DNA of 14,136 nt, from NCBI GenBank assembly GCA_903930485.1, contig CAIYYO010000289.1, positions 1 to 14,136 of the forward strand, given 5' to 3'. The translations under genes were made by a program, and so were the position numbers. This DNA is from Methanobacteriota archaeon. Its GTDB lineage: Archaea; Altiarchaeota; Altiarchaeia; IMC4; QMZM01. The number at the start of each line of letters is the position of its first letter. Positions within the stretch are counted from its first letter, which is position 1. The notes under the pieces are model-generated. The model did no database searches, was not told the DNA's origin, and was given only the letters and a program-made list of their open reading frames with translations. Shown here in pieces: positions 6,347 through 13,479 of this stretch.

Positions 6347-7166
6347 TATCGTCCGATTTTTCGTATATTTTCAGGCTAGTCTGCCTGCCGGCATTTCCCC
6401 TGCAGCCGTCCCTGCACGCCTCCTGATACGCGCACCAGGCGCACAGATTCGTCCGGTAGGCCGGGAAATCGTCGTCGACGACAGATTCCTCTATCCTCTT
6501 GATTGTGGAGAACAGGCTGCCTTTCAGATTCTCGATATCCTTACCTGTTCTCTTCGACCGTATTTCTGCGTTGTGCCTGAGGTAATGCCACACCAAGTCG
6601 ACCTCACGCACGTCGTCCATGTTCTGCCTTATCCCGAGCTCGTAGAGGGCTAACTGTTCGTCTCCGTCCTTCTTTTTCTGGCTCGGAAGAGATCGGCTCG
6701 TCTTGTAATCGTGTATCTCATAAATTCCGCCGCCGTTCCTGTCCAGGCGGTCGATGAAACCGATGAACTTATAGCTCCCCTCGCCGAGGAGGTCGATCCG
6801 GACCATTAATTCTGTCGCGATCGTCTTTTCTTTTTCGAATGGTTTGTAGCTGTGGTAGTATTCTTCCAGGCATTTTGCGCCCGCCGAGCGGTAGTCTCCG
6901 GCGGACAATGTTTCATTGTTGACGACGACCGCGGGGCTCATGTGCTTGTCCCATAGGTCTGCGTACAGGCCATGGACTTCGTCCAGATGAGGCTCGCTGC
7001 CTTTCAGTATAGAGCCGTAGAACCTTTCCAGGACCTCGTGGACCCGGGAGCCCATGAAGGCTTCGATGGTCTCGAATTCCGGGACTTTCAGTTTGTCGAT
7101 ATACTCGTACCGAAACGCGCGCGGGCACTCGCGGAAGCACCTGATCCTCGAGTATGAATACTGCAT
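6339..7166 (-). CDS. PD-(D/E)XK nuclease, Cas4/AddB-like, with Fe-S cysteines
   Basis: 275 residues of the RecB/Cas4 nuclease clan (PDDEXK_1). The N-terminus YSYSRIRCFRECPRAF supplies the first cluster cysteine (C14). GSRVHEVLE carries H43. The active site is D139 in GFIDR, D153-x-K155 in YEIHDYKTS and Q171 in QLALYELG. The C-terminal C242-x2-C245-x5-C251 completes a four-cysteine set expected to hold a 4Fe-4S cluster, as in Cas4 and AddB. Expected activity is metal-dependent single-strand exonuclease or flap cleavage in DNA repair or recombination. No cas gene or CRISPR array is in the window, so a free-standing repair role is more likely than spacer acquisition. The length is above the usual Cas4 (about 200). 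It is divergent from larE, with a promoter region of 85 bases between them. Confidence 0.88.
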   Translation of the reverse strand: MQYSYSRIRCFRECPRAFRYEYIDKLKVPEFETIEAFMGSRVHEVLERFYGSILKGSEPHLDEVHGLYADLWDKHMSPAVVVNNETLSAGDYRSAGAKCLEEYYHSYKPFEKEKTIATELMVRIDLLGEGSYKFIGFIDRLDRNGGGIYEIHDYKTSRSLPSQKKKDGDEQLALYELGIRQNMDDVREVDLVWHYLRHNAEIRSKRTGKDIENLKGSLFSTIKRIEESVVDDDFPAYRTNLCAWCAYQEACRDGCRGNAGRQTSLKIYEKSDDKV

Positions 7167-7187
7167 CGTATTACTTTACGCGCCGGG

Positions 7188-7200
7188 TTATTAATATGCA
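7188..7200 (-). promoter_or_regulatory. TATA-like box of the nuclease gene
   Basis: The minus strand reads TGCATATTAATAAC 22-35 bases ahead of the ATG at 7166, a good match to an archaeal TATA box and consistent with a leaderless message. It is one half of the divergent promoter pair shared with larE. Confidence 0.5.
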
Positions 7201-7220
7201 GCGACAGGGCCGGAGCATGA

Positions 7221-7228
7221 CTTATAGC
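7221..7228 (+). promoter_or_regulatory. TATA-like box of larE
   Basis: CTTATAGC lies 24-31 bases ahead of the larE ATG at 7252. The spacing predicts transcription starting at the ATG or one or two bases before it. No ribosome-binding site is seen, as expected for a leaderless gene. Confidence 0.4.
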
Positions 7229-7251
7229 GTCGGGCTCCCAAATTATTAAAC

Positions 7252-8055
7252 ATGAAAGAGGATGCGAAAGACATGATCGAGCGTCTGCGTTCCTATTTCG
7301 CCGGGTTCGAGAGCGTGGCGGTCGCATACTCCGGAGGCGTCGACTCCACCGTGCTGGCCAAAGCCGCCTACGATGCATTAGGAACCAATGCATTGGCGGT
7401 AACTATCGATTCGCCGACTATGGAACGATCAGAATTGCAGGCTGCAGGAAAGACCGCCAAAGAGATCGGGATAAACCACGTTGTCGTGAGGCATGACGAG
7501 CTCGCAAACCCGTGCTTCCGGTCCAACCAGCCGGACAGGTGCTATCACTGCAAGAAGGAGATGCTTTCAGTACTTAAAGAAACCGCATCCGGGAAAGGCA
7601 TACCGGAGGTAGCTGAGGGGACTAATGCAGAAGACATCAAAGGCCATAGGCCGGGATACAGGGCGGTCAAGGAAGCCGGAGTCCACAGCCCGCTCGCGGA
7701 ACTGGGCTTTACGAAAAAAGATATTAGGGAGATGGCGGGATATATGAAGCTCTCCAACTCGGAAAAACCTTCTATGGCGTGCCTTTCTTCAAGGATACCT
7801 TACGGGACAGAGATAACCAAAGACCTGCTCGAAAAGGTCTCCAAGGCCGAGGCCGCCGTAAGACGCGCAGGCGTGGGGCAGCTACGCGTCAGATGCATGG
7901 GAGAAGTTGCAGTGATAGAAGTCCTCCCAGGGGATTTCGAAAAGGTCTTAAAGAGCAGGGAATCGTTAGGCAGGGACTTGAAAAAACTAGGGTTCTCGCG
8001 CGTCGCACTGGACTTGAAAGGCTACTCGACCGGCAGCATGACCGAGAGTAAATGA
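7252..8055 (+). CDS. larE: ATP-dependent sulfur transferase LarE (Ni-pincer cofactor synthesis)
   Basis: 267 residues, cytoplasmic. LarE adenylates the carboxylates of the LarB product and inserts sulfur during synthesis of the nickel-pincer nucleotide of lactate racemase-type enzymes. The PP-loop ATPase signature YSGGVDST is at 26-33. CYHCK (97-101) and ACLSSRIPYG (176-185) are the other family hallmarks. In Lactobacillus plantarum LarE one cysteine gives up its own sulfur; here the equivalent C177 is joined by C97 and C100, the three-cysteine form that in other LarE proteins holds a 4Fe-4S cluster and allows catalytic turnover. larA, larB and larC are not in the window. The gene ends two bases from the converging ATPase gene. 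Family is secure; the pathway depends on partners elsewhere. Confidence 0.93.
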   Translation: MKEDAKDMIERLRSYFAGFESVAVAYSGGVDSTVLAKAAYDALGTNALAVTIDSPTMERSELQAAGKTAKEIGINHVVVRHDELANPCFRSNQPDRCYHCKKEMLSVLKETASGKGIPEVAEGTNAEDIKGHRPGYRAVKEAGVHSPLAELGFTKKDIREMAGYMKLSNSEKPSMACLSSRIPYGTEITKDLLEKVSKAEAAVRRAGVGQLRVRCMGEVAVIEVLPGDFEKVLKSRESLGRDLKKLGFSRVALDLKGYSTGSMTESK

Positions 8056-8057
8056 GC

Positions 8058-9701
8058 TCAGTCCTTTACGACGACCTCTTCTTCTGAAAAGATCCTGCCC
8101 GGATCGTTCTTCTCCACCGCTTCTTCGAGGGTGTCTATCTCAGTATAATAATAATTCATGACCTTGCCGACGTCGGTTATCTTCCGGATATTGTTGTCGA
8201 CCATCCAGTCAAGGACCCTCTTTTTCAGCGCGAGGTCGCTTTCTATGCCTTTGTCCGAGAGGCCGGTGTGCAGGGAGATCTTACGGGAAAGGTTCCTGTT
8301 CTCGGCCAAGGAATTGGTCTCGCCGGACCTGGGATCCCACCGGTATAATACGCTTGGCTCGTACCTTATCTCCCTCTCCGAATCGGAGGTCACAAATTCT
8401 CCGAGCTCGAAGACCTTCCTGAAGCGCCTTATCTTGTCCCTGAACATAACCACGTTCAGGTGCAGGGAGTCGAGCATGGGGTGAGGGATGTTTATCGGCG
8501 GATTAGTGAGCCGTCCGATGGTCTGCGCACAGGTGTCGGCGTGCAGGGTCGAATATACGGCGTGGCCGGTGTGCATGGCCTCGAAAAGCACCTCGGCCTC
8601 CTTCTGCCTTCGGATCTCTCCGAGGATTATCCGGTCAGGCCTCATACGCAGGGAATTGATGAGAAGGTCCAGCATGGATACCTCGCCGCGGCCCTCGGTA
8701 TTTGCCTCCCTCGTAAGCATCGGGCACCAGTAAAGGAAATCCGGGAGCTGCAGCTCTTTCGTGTCCTCGATGGAGATGATCCTCTGGTTCGGCGGTATGA
8801 ATGCCATGCAGACGTTTAGGAAGGACGTCTTGCCGGAGCCGGTGCCGCCTGAGATTATCATATTCATCCCGTGCTGCACTGAAAGCCATATCAATGAAAG
8901 GACTTCGGAGGTCACGGTCCCGTTCTTGATGAAATCGGTCGCAGTCCAGGGGTCTCTCGCGAACTTCCTGATGGTCAAAGTATGCCCCTTCAGGGATATC
9001 GGATTCAGCGTCGCATTCACCCGGTCTCCGGAAGCAAGGTAGGCGTCGAGCCTCGGGTTCAGGTTGGTTATCTCCCGCCCCACCCTCCGGCCGACCTTGT
9101 GAACGTAATTCAGGATGTCGTCCTCGGACTCTATCTTTACGTTGGTCTCCATCCAGCCGTATTTCTTATGATATATCCTCACAGGCTCCCTGCCGGAATT
9201 CACCACCACTTCCTCTATCAATTCGTCGTCGAGCAGCATCTGTATTATTCCGAGGTCGAACACCTCGTTACGCAGAGACAGCGCCAGGTACTCCTTCAGC
9301 GTGGGGTCGATCTCCGGAAGGCCGCTGGCTATGGCTTTGCCTGCCTGGTTCGTGAACTCGTCCTTGAGCTCGTCGACGATCTTTGAATCGTAGAGGTCGA
9401 TGTTGGAGAGGTCGAACGACTCCATCAGCTTCTCCTTGACGTCGGCGACGAAGGCCTTGGTCCCGACCCCTACGCTGGGCACTATAAGCTTGTAGAAAGG
9501 CATGCGCTTGATCTCCCGGATCTCGACCTCGATCTTTATGTCCTTGGAGGAGATTTGGTATTTCTCGAGGAGCCTTTGGTTTGCGCCCTGGGCCTTGAGC
9601 GAATTCTCCTTTTCAGGCCTGACCCGAGACGCGACGTCCTTCATGGCCTTAGCCTTCTCCAACAGCTCGGTGACTTTGTCCGGCGGAACATATTCGTACA
9701 T
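8058..9701 (-). CDS. Archaellum/pilus-type secretion ATPase (GspE/VirB11/TadA family)
   Basis: 547 residues, a cytoplasmic hexameric motor that powers assembly of type IV pili, archaella or related surface filaments. Walker A GGTGSGKTS at 285-293; Asp box IISIEDTKELQLP at 308-320; Walker B RIILGEIR at 357-364; His box STLHADT at 384-390, typical of secretion ATPases. The N-terminal domain (about 50-250) has the IIQMLLDDELIEEVVVNS and YLASGDRVNATL segments of archaeal members. FlaI/TadA membrane partners (FlaJ/TadC) normally sit next to the ATPase, yet none is present: larE converges on one side and an intergenic region lies on the other. No prepilin signal peptide was seen nearby. The start is preferred at 9701, although a TATA-like TTTATAAAA abuts it. 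The next Met (M20) would remove a helical segment. Confidence 0.92.
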   Translation of the reverse strand: MYEYVPPDKVTELLEKAKAMKDVASRVRPEKENSLKAQGANQRLLEKYQISSKDIKIEVEIREIKRMPFYKLIVPSVGVGTKAFVADVKEKLMESFDLSNIDLYDSKIVDELKDEFTNQAGKAIASGLPEIDPTLKEYLALSLRNEVFDLGIIQMLLDDELIEEVVVNSGREPVRIYHKKYGWMETNVKIESEDDILNYVHKVGRRVGREITNLNPRLDAYLASGDRVNATLNPISLKGHTLTIRKFARDPWTATDFIKNGTVTSEVLSLIWLSVQHGMNMIISGGTGSGKTSFLNVCMAFIPPNQRIISIEDTKELQLPDFLYWCPMLTREANTEGRGEVSMLDLLINSLRMRPDRIILGEIRRQKEAEVLFEAMHTGHAVYSTLHADTCAQTIGRLTNPPINIPHPMLDSLHLNVVMFRDKIRRFRKVFELGEFVTSDSEREIRYEPSVLYRWDPRSGETNSLAENRNLSRKISLHTGLSDKGIESDLALKKRVLDWMVDNNIRKITDVGKVMNYYYTEIDTLEEAVEKNDPGRIFSEEEVVVKD

Positions 9702-9875
9702 TTTATAAAAGTCGTTCTTTAATGTATCATGCAGGATACTTATTTAGGAAATAAAGTTTAAAAGATAGGAATATAAGCCGTGTCTGGGACCCTTTCATGA
9801 AATATGCGCCCATAGTACATTATTAGAAATAAACTATCCCCCGAGGGCTATAATTTACCACGGGATATTCCTGCA
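9702..9875. other. Intergenic region ahead of the secretion ATPase
   Basis: AT-rich, without a convincing gene. On the minus strand there are several TATA-like candidates for the ATPase: TTTTATAAA directly before the ATG (9702-9711, too close for that start), TTTTAAAC (9757-9764) and CTTATATT (about 9771-9778). Which one is used cannot be decided. The plus strand holds GCTATAATTTA at 9847-9857, treated as the promoter of the candidate small RNA that follows. Confidence 0.35.
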
Positions 9876-9990
9876 CTCGGACCGCGGCCGAGGAATACCA
9901 CCAGCACCACCACAGGAAGACCGGGACGGCCGGCTGCCTGACTGGATTATTCAGGAGGAAGAAACCTTTTTTCTGGAAAAGACTCTTTTT
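9876..9990 (+). ncRNA. Candidate small RNA, antisense to the 3' end of the membrane-protein gene
   Basis: A TATA-like GCTATAATTTA (9847-9857) is followed about 20-25 bases on by a GC-rich near-palindrome, CTCGGACCGCGGCCGAG (9876-9892). A second hairpin has arms CCTGA (9937-9941) and TCAGG (9951-9955). T-runs follow at 9967-9972 (T6) and 9986-9990 (T5), either of which could terminate a transcript of about 90-115 bases. The 3' part overlaps the last codons of the minus-strand membrane-protein gene. No plus-strand reading frame with a start is present. It resembles no RNA family that I recognise; it could equally be meaningless composition. Confidence 0.22.
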
Positions 9991-10286
9991 ATCCGCTCAT
10001 ACATGCTGACGAGCATCACGGCGATCAGGTATGCCCAGAGTAACTCGACAACGAGATAGAAGAGACCGTGGGCGGCCGGATCTAGGACACTCGACAACGC
10101 GTACATCGGAAGCATTATCGCTATGTCGACGAATATGACGGGCATCATGATCTCATAGATATCCGGAGGGCAGACGTGCGCCACCTCCTCGCAGTATATG
10201 GGTCCAAATATGCTGGCGGCGAAGAATACAAGGATCGCAGCCGTCAAGACTATGCGCTTCGGGCTCAGATATTTTTTTGGTTCCAT
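9951..10286 (-). CDS. Small membrane protein of unknown function downstream of radC
   Basis: 111 residues with three predicted membrane helices at about 12-30, 44-65 and 75-95. The first loop (31-43) carries C32 and C39, which could form a disulfide if extracytoplasmic. Both ends are basic (KKYLSPKR at the start, RIKRVFSRKK at the end). With three helices they would lie on opposite sides of the membrane, which is unusual and may mean one helix is a re-entrant hairpin. It starts seven bases after the radC stop, so it is probably co-transcribed. No family recognised. Confidence 0.7.
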   Translation of the reverse strand: MEPKKYLSPKRIVLTAAILVFFAASIFGPIYCEEVAHVCPPDIYEIMMPVIFVDIAIMLPMYALSSVLDPAAHGLFYLVVELLWAYLIAVMLVSMYERIKRVFSRKKVSSS

Positions 10287-10293
10287 CCATCCC

Positions 10294-10962
10294 TTAGAAT
10301 TGATTCCTCTCCTTGAAGCTATAATACGAATCCCTGCCGATTATGACGTGGTCGAGGACTTCTATCTCAAGAAGCTCGCCCGCCCTGCGTAGCTCTTTGG
10401 TTATGTCGCGGTCGTCCCTTGAAGGAGTCGGGTCTCCTGAAGGATGGTTATGAGTTATTATTATCGAATTCGTGTTCTCTTTTATCGCGGTCTTGAAAAC
10501 CTCGCGGGGATGGATCAGCGACGAATTTAGGGTTCCCATTGATATAGTCTCGTGCTTGTTTATCCTGTTCTTCGAGTCGAGATAGAGTATCAGTATGTGT
10601 TCCTTGTCTTTGCCGTCCAATATCTCTTTCGCGTACTCGTAGACCTCCTGCGCAGTCCTGACGGGCGTTTTCTCTTTCGATTTAAGGCTGCATCTCTTCG
10701 AGAACTCGAACAAAGCAGTTATCTGCGCAGCCTTGGCAGGGCCGATGCCCTTCACCTTCCGAAGCTCCTTCTCCGACAAGGTCGTAAGCCTTTCAAGCCC
10801 GTGCTCTGCGATGAGCAGGTTGGCCAGATCCACTGCGTTCATCCCCACGGTCCCCTGCCCGAGTATGACCGCCAGAAGCTCTGCATTGTTCAGCGAGGCT
10901 GGCCCCGACCTCTGCAGCCTTTCACGGGGCCGGTTTTCTTCAGGTATCTCTTTGATCCTCAT
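10294..10962 (-). CDS. radC: RadC/JAB-domain protein
   Basis: 222 residues, the normal length for RadC. N-terminal UPF0758 region with PRERLQRSGPASLNNAELLAVIL; helix-hairpin-helix at about 68-81 (RKVKGIGPAKAAQI) for DNA contact; C-terminal JAMM/MPN metalloprotease-like domain with E138, GTLNSSLIHPREVFK (143-157), and H171-x-H173 followed by S181 and D184 as zinc ligands and catalytic residues. All JAMM residues are intact. Despite the name, a direct repair role is not established for the family, and its members are often tied to mobile elements. RadC is widespread in bacteria and patchy in archaea, so ancient transfer is possible. It is first gene of a two-gene minus-strand unit with the small membrane protein. 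Confidence 0.93.
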   Translation of the reverse strand: MRIKEIPEENRPRERLQRSGPASLNNAELLAVILGQGTVGMNAVDLANLLIAEHGLERLTTLSEKELRKVKGIGPAKAAQITALFEFSKRCSLKSKEKTPVRTAQEVYEYAKEILDGKDKEHILILYLDSKNRINKHETISMGTLNSSLIHPREVFKTAIKENTNSIIITHNHPSGDPTPSRDDRDITKELRRAGELLEIEVLDHVIIGRDSYYSFKERNQF

Positions 10963-10992
10963 GAATAATTAATGTGATTTTATGGAAAAAAA

Positions 10993-11004
10993 TGGATTAT
11001 AATC
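10993..11004 (-). promoter_or_regulatory. TATA-like box of radC
   Basis: GATTATAATC, itself palindromic, lies 31-42 bases ahead of the radC ATG at 10962 on the minus strand. It predicts a leader of about 5-10 bases. Confidence 0.4.
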
Positions 11005-11047
11005 AAATCTGTGTGGATTTTTGCATCTTTAGACCCGCGAGGCGTTA

Positions 11048-11059
11048 CATATTTAAAAT
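11048..11059 (+). promoter_or_regulatory. TATA-like box of the 61-residue peptide gene
   Basis: ACATATTTAAAA lies 37-48 bases ahead of ATG 11096. The predicted leader of about 15 bases contains GAGAGGG right before the start, a purine-rich ribosome-binding site, supporting ATG 11096 over the upstream GTG at 11084. Confidence 0.45.
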
Positions 11060-11095
11060 CGTTCGAATTAAATCGCTAATTAGGTGTTGAGAGGG

Positions 11096-11281
11096 ATGAA
11101 AAGAAAAGAATATCTTATCCCGGGCCTGACGGCATTGGCTGTTTCTCTAGTGGTCTGTTTAGGCGTCGTATCGGGGCATATGACGTCGGTCCAAACCTCG
11201 GCGCAAACCGAAGCAAGCATCTATCCGGGCGCGCAGCAGCCTGCTATAGCCGAGTTATACGCAATTTCCGAGGGGGCCTGA
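11096..11281 (+). CDS. Small signal-anchored or secreted peptide, unknown function
   Basis: 61 residues: basic start MKRKEYLIPG, hydrophobic helix about 8-27 (LTALAVSLVVCLGVVSG), then about 34 polar residues, presumably outside the cell (TSVQTSAQTEASIYPGAQQP). A longer reading from GTG 11084 adds four residues; ATG 11096 is preferred for its purine-rich GAGAGGG. A promoter-like TATA stands at the right distance. No family recognised. It lies alone between the divergent radC and the protease. Real but unproven; codon use is like its GC-richer neighbours. Confidence 0.5.
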   Translation: MKRKEYLIPGLTALAVSLVVCLGVVSGHMTSVQTSAQTEASIYPGAQQPAIAELYAISEGA

Positions 11282-11456
11282 CGGTTCTCTATCGCTTCCC
11301 GGGGCTGGCAGAGTTTTTGTTGTTTAGATACATGTACTTTAAATATTGTAATTCGAAAAGCTCTACTTTTTGTATAGAATTTATAGTACTGCTTATTTCT
11401 TTTGAAAATTCAAAACGTCCTGCATTGGCCTTAGAAAAATCAAATACTAACCCCCC
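11282..11456. other. AT-rich convergent intergenic region with T-runs
   Basis: No gene seen. The plus strand has GAGTTTTTGTTGTTT near 11311-11325, a possible terminator for the small peptide gene. The minus strand reads ATTTGATTTTTCT just past the protease stop (about 11433-11445), a possible terminator for the protease. The drop in G+C begins here and continues through the protease. Confidence 0.4.
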
Positions 11457-13370
11457 CTAACTTCTTTGTCTAGATGAAGCTACGAAGTTAGCAGTTTGAG
11501 TTATCGATGATTTCATTGTAATTGTCGCTTGGTTTATTTTTCCGGTATAGCTTCCCGTTCCTGATCCCGACCAGGATGAAAATTTGTTGCCTGTATTAGC
11601 TGTAGCCGATATTTTAACAACAGAACCAGAGTCAATCCAAGAGCTTCCTATTGCAGGAGAGGTAGTACCAGAACCGGAAGGAGATGCTCGCATGGTTAAT
11701 TGATACTGCGTTTTATAAGTTGCTGCTTTAATATTGTCAGTTGACGTTACTGAGCCCAAACAGCCTGTGCTACATACATACTGTGTTCCGGTTGCTCCGC
11801 TAACGGTAGGATCATAAGAATAATCTACAGTTCCGCTTAACCCGGAAACGCTAAGACTCGATGTTGTGGATGTGTGTCTAGTTCCGCCTACCGTTACACC
11901 CCATGTTTTGCCAGAGGGTATGCCTGATTGAGAAAACGTGGCTGAATATGTTACTGGTGTGACTGTTACTGTAGCTGAAGCCGAAGTGTATCCTGAAGCT
12001 GATGCAGTTATCGTTGCCGTCCCTGTCGAAGACGGGTTAAAAGTAACAGGACATTTTCCTGTTGAGTCTGTAGTACAACTGCTATCGCTCAGTGAGCCGA
12101 GGCCTGGGTCGATAGAAAAGGAAATTAGAACACCAGATTTACCATCTGACGTCGAAGCCGTTACTGTTGATGTTTGAGCCGTTGTTATCGTAGACGGGTT
12201 AGCCGATAAGGACAAGGTTGGAGCATAACTATAACTAACTGCCGCAAATGCATCAACCCTTCCCCAGCCATAGCTTGTATCAAACCCGGTCGTTCCTAAA
12301 TCTTTTGCCGTTTTAAATAAAGCATTTTGTACCTGACTTACAGTATATCCAGGGTGAGCAGATTTAATTAAAGCTATTGTTCCGCTTACCATCGGTGTTG
12401 CCATACTTGTTCCACTCCAGCTTTCATATTCAGAATAACCCCCCACACCCACAGATGAATATATGCCTACGCCCGGAGCCGTAATGTCTACAGCGTTCCC
12501 TCTCCCGGAAAATGACGCAACTTTGTCGCTGCCATCAACTGCACCAACGGTTGTTGAATAGCTTATACAACCAGGAATTGATACTCCGCTAGTCCCACTA
12601 TTGCCCGCTGCAACAACAACAATAACCCCATGGTCTAATGCATATTTAATTGCATTTGTTAAATCCGGTAAAACTGTATCACAATATCCCTTATAGGTAT
12701 ACGGTGGTGAAGTTCCTAAACTCAGGCTTATTGCATCTGCATTAAAATCATCAGCATTTCCATAAACGCCATCAGGACCATTTACTGCCCAATAAATTGC
12801 CGTAACTACATCACTAAAGTATCCTGAACCGGAAGCATCCAAAACCTTTCCGGATATTATTCCAGTTCCCGGCGCAACTCCTATTGCTGAAGGATCTATT
12901 CCATCTGCAGTTATGATCCCAGCTACATGGCTTCCATGGCCATTATCATCCATCGGATCAGAATCTTTATTAACAAAATCGTATCCTCCAAGATAACTAG
13001 AAATTAATTCTGGATGATAATAATTATACCCTGTATCTAGAATAACAACTTTTCTTCCAGTACCATCATATCCAGATGATTGCACTAAATCTGCTCTTAT
13101 TTTTGTATTAGCTACAGAATCAACTGCAAATACTTTAACATCTTCTTGCAATCCTAATGAAGAAGCAGCGTCTTCTGGACAAATCAATGCTTTCAAAGTT
13201 TTAGCGTCTCTTACCATTTCGCAACCTTTTTCTAATGCACCTGACACTTCTTTATCTGTATGAGCAATAACCCTAACTTTACCATGTCCATTACTTTGCG
13301 CCGAAGCCGCAAAGGCTGCTGAAACTGCTAAAAGCAACACTACCAAGCCGACAAAATGTTTTGTTTTCAT
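11457..13370 (-). CDS. Secreted subtilisin-like serine protease (S8) with C-terminal beta-sandwich domains
   Basis: 637 residues, extracellular. Signal peptide about 1-24; a short I9-like propeptide about 30-85; S8 catalytic domain about 90-378 with D112 (VILDTG), H145 (NGHGSHVAG), oxyanion N257 (AAGNSG) and S322 (SGTSMATP), all intact. Then a Big-1-like Ig domain (383-472) and a module with SGIPSGKTWGVTVGG (482-496), seen in archaeal secreted proteins such as thermopsin-like ones. The last is a bacterial-type repeat domain (about 553-631) ending in SSITQTANF. The role is probably nutrient peptide release or processing of surface proteins. Base composition differs sharply: in 13081-13140 only 18 of 60 bases are G or C, against 34 of 60 in 8821-8880 of the ATPase. 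Codons ending in A/T dominate, suggesting recent acquisition. An operator-like palindrome lies in the leader. Confidence 0.95.
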   Translation of the reverse strand: MKTKHFVGLVVLLLAVSAAFAASAQSNGHGKVRVIAHTDKEVSGALEKGCEMVRDAKTLKALICPEDAASSLGLQEDVKVFAVDSVANTKIRADLVQSSGYDGTGRKVVILDTGYNYYHPELISSYLGGYDFVNKDSDPMDDNGHGSHVAGIITADGIDPSAIGVAPGTGIISGKVLDASGSGYFSDVVTAIYWAVNGPDGVYGNADDFNADAISLSLGTSPPYTYKGYCDTVLPDLTNAIKYALDHGVIVVVAAGNSGTSGVSIPGCISYSTTVGAVDGSDKVASFSGRGNAVDITAPGVGIYSSVGVGGYSEYESWSGTSMATPMVSGTIALIKSAHPGYTVSQVQNALFKTAKDLGTTGFDTSYGWGRVDAFAAVSYSYAPTLSLSANPSTITTAQTSTVTASTSDGKSGVLISFSIDPGLGSLSDSSCTTDSTGKCPVTFNPSSTGTATITASASGYTSASATVTVTPVTYSATFSQSGIPSGKTWGVTVGGTRHTSTTSSLSVSGLSGTVDYSYDPTVSGATGTQYVCSTGCLGSVTSTDNIKAATYKTQYQLTMRASPSGSGTTSPAIGSSWIDSGSVVKISATANTGNKFSSWSGSGTGSYTGKINQATITMKSSITQTANFVASSRQRS

Positions 13371-13380
13371 TTTTCACACG

Positions 13381-13398
13381 TAAGAATAGATATTCTTA
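13381..13398 (-). promoter_or_regulatory. Perfect 18-base palindrome ahead of the protease (candidate operator)
   Basis: TAAGAATAGATATTCTTA has two 8-base arms, perfectly complementary, with a GA spacer, 11-28 bases ahead of the protease ATG. Just beyond are two direct copies of TCTTATGAT (13394-13402 and 13406-13414), 12 bases apart. The promoter candidate TTATATATG (minus strand, 13429-13437) lies further out, so a dimer bound at the palindrome would sit over or after the transcription start and could block initiation. Confidence 0.5.
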
Positions 13399-13422
13399 TG
13401 ATTAGTCTTATGATATTACATG

Positions 13423-13439
13423 ATTATACATATATAATA
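13423..13439 (-). promoter_or_regulatory. TATA-like box of the protease gene
   Basis: The minus strand reads TATTATATATGTATAATC here, 53-70 bases ahead of the ATG at 13370. Transcription would begin about 13,405-13,410 and give a leader of 35-40 bases that includes the palindrome. A weaker alternative is TAATATC nearer the gene. Confidence 0.4.
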
Positions 13440-13471
13440 GTTTTGGACGCCCGCCCCATAACCACGAAACG

Positions 13472-13479
13472 AAAAAAAA
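13472..13479 (-). terminator. T8 terminator of the XRE regulator gene
   Basis: A run of eight A on the plus strand reads as T8 on the minus strand, about 86 bases past the stop of the regulator gene. It lies before the protease promoter and would separate the two units. No strong hairpin is visible. The rest of 13371-13564 holds no credible gene. Confidence 0.4.

Noticed and set aside
9840..9990. Open frame with a His-rich stretch on the plus strand and a Trp-rich one on the minus strand
   Set aside because: The plus frame has a stop just before it and no ATG, GTG or TTG start; the minus frame has odd composition and overlaps the membrane-protein end. Neither looks like a gene.
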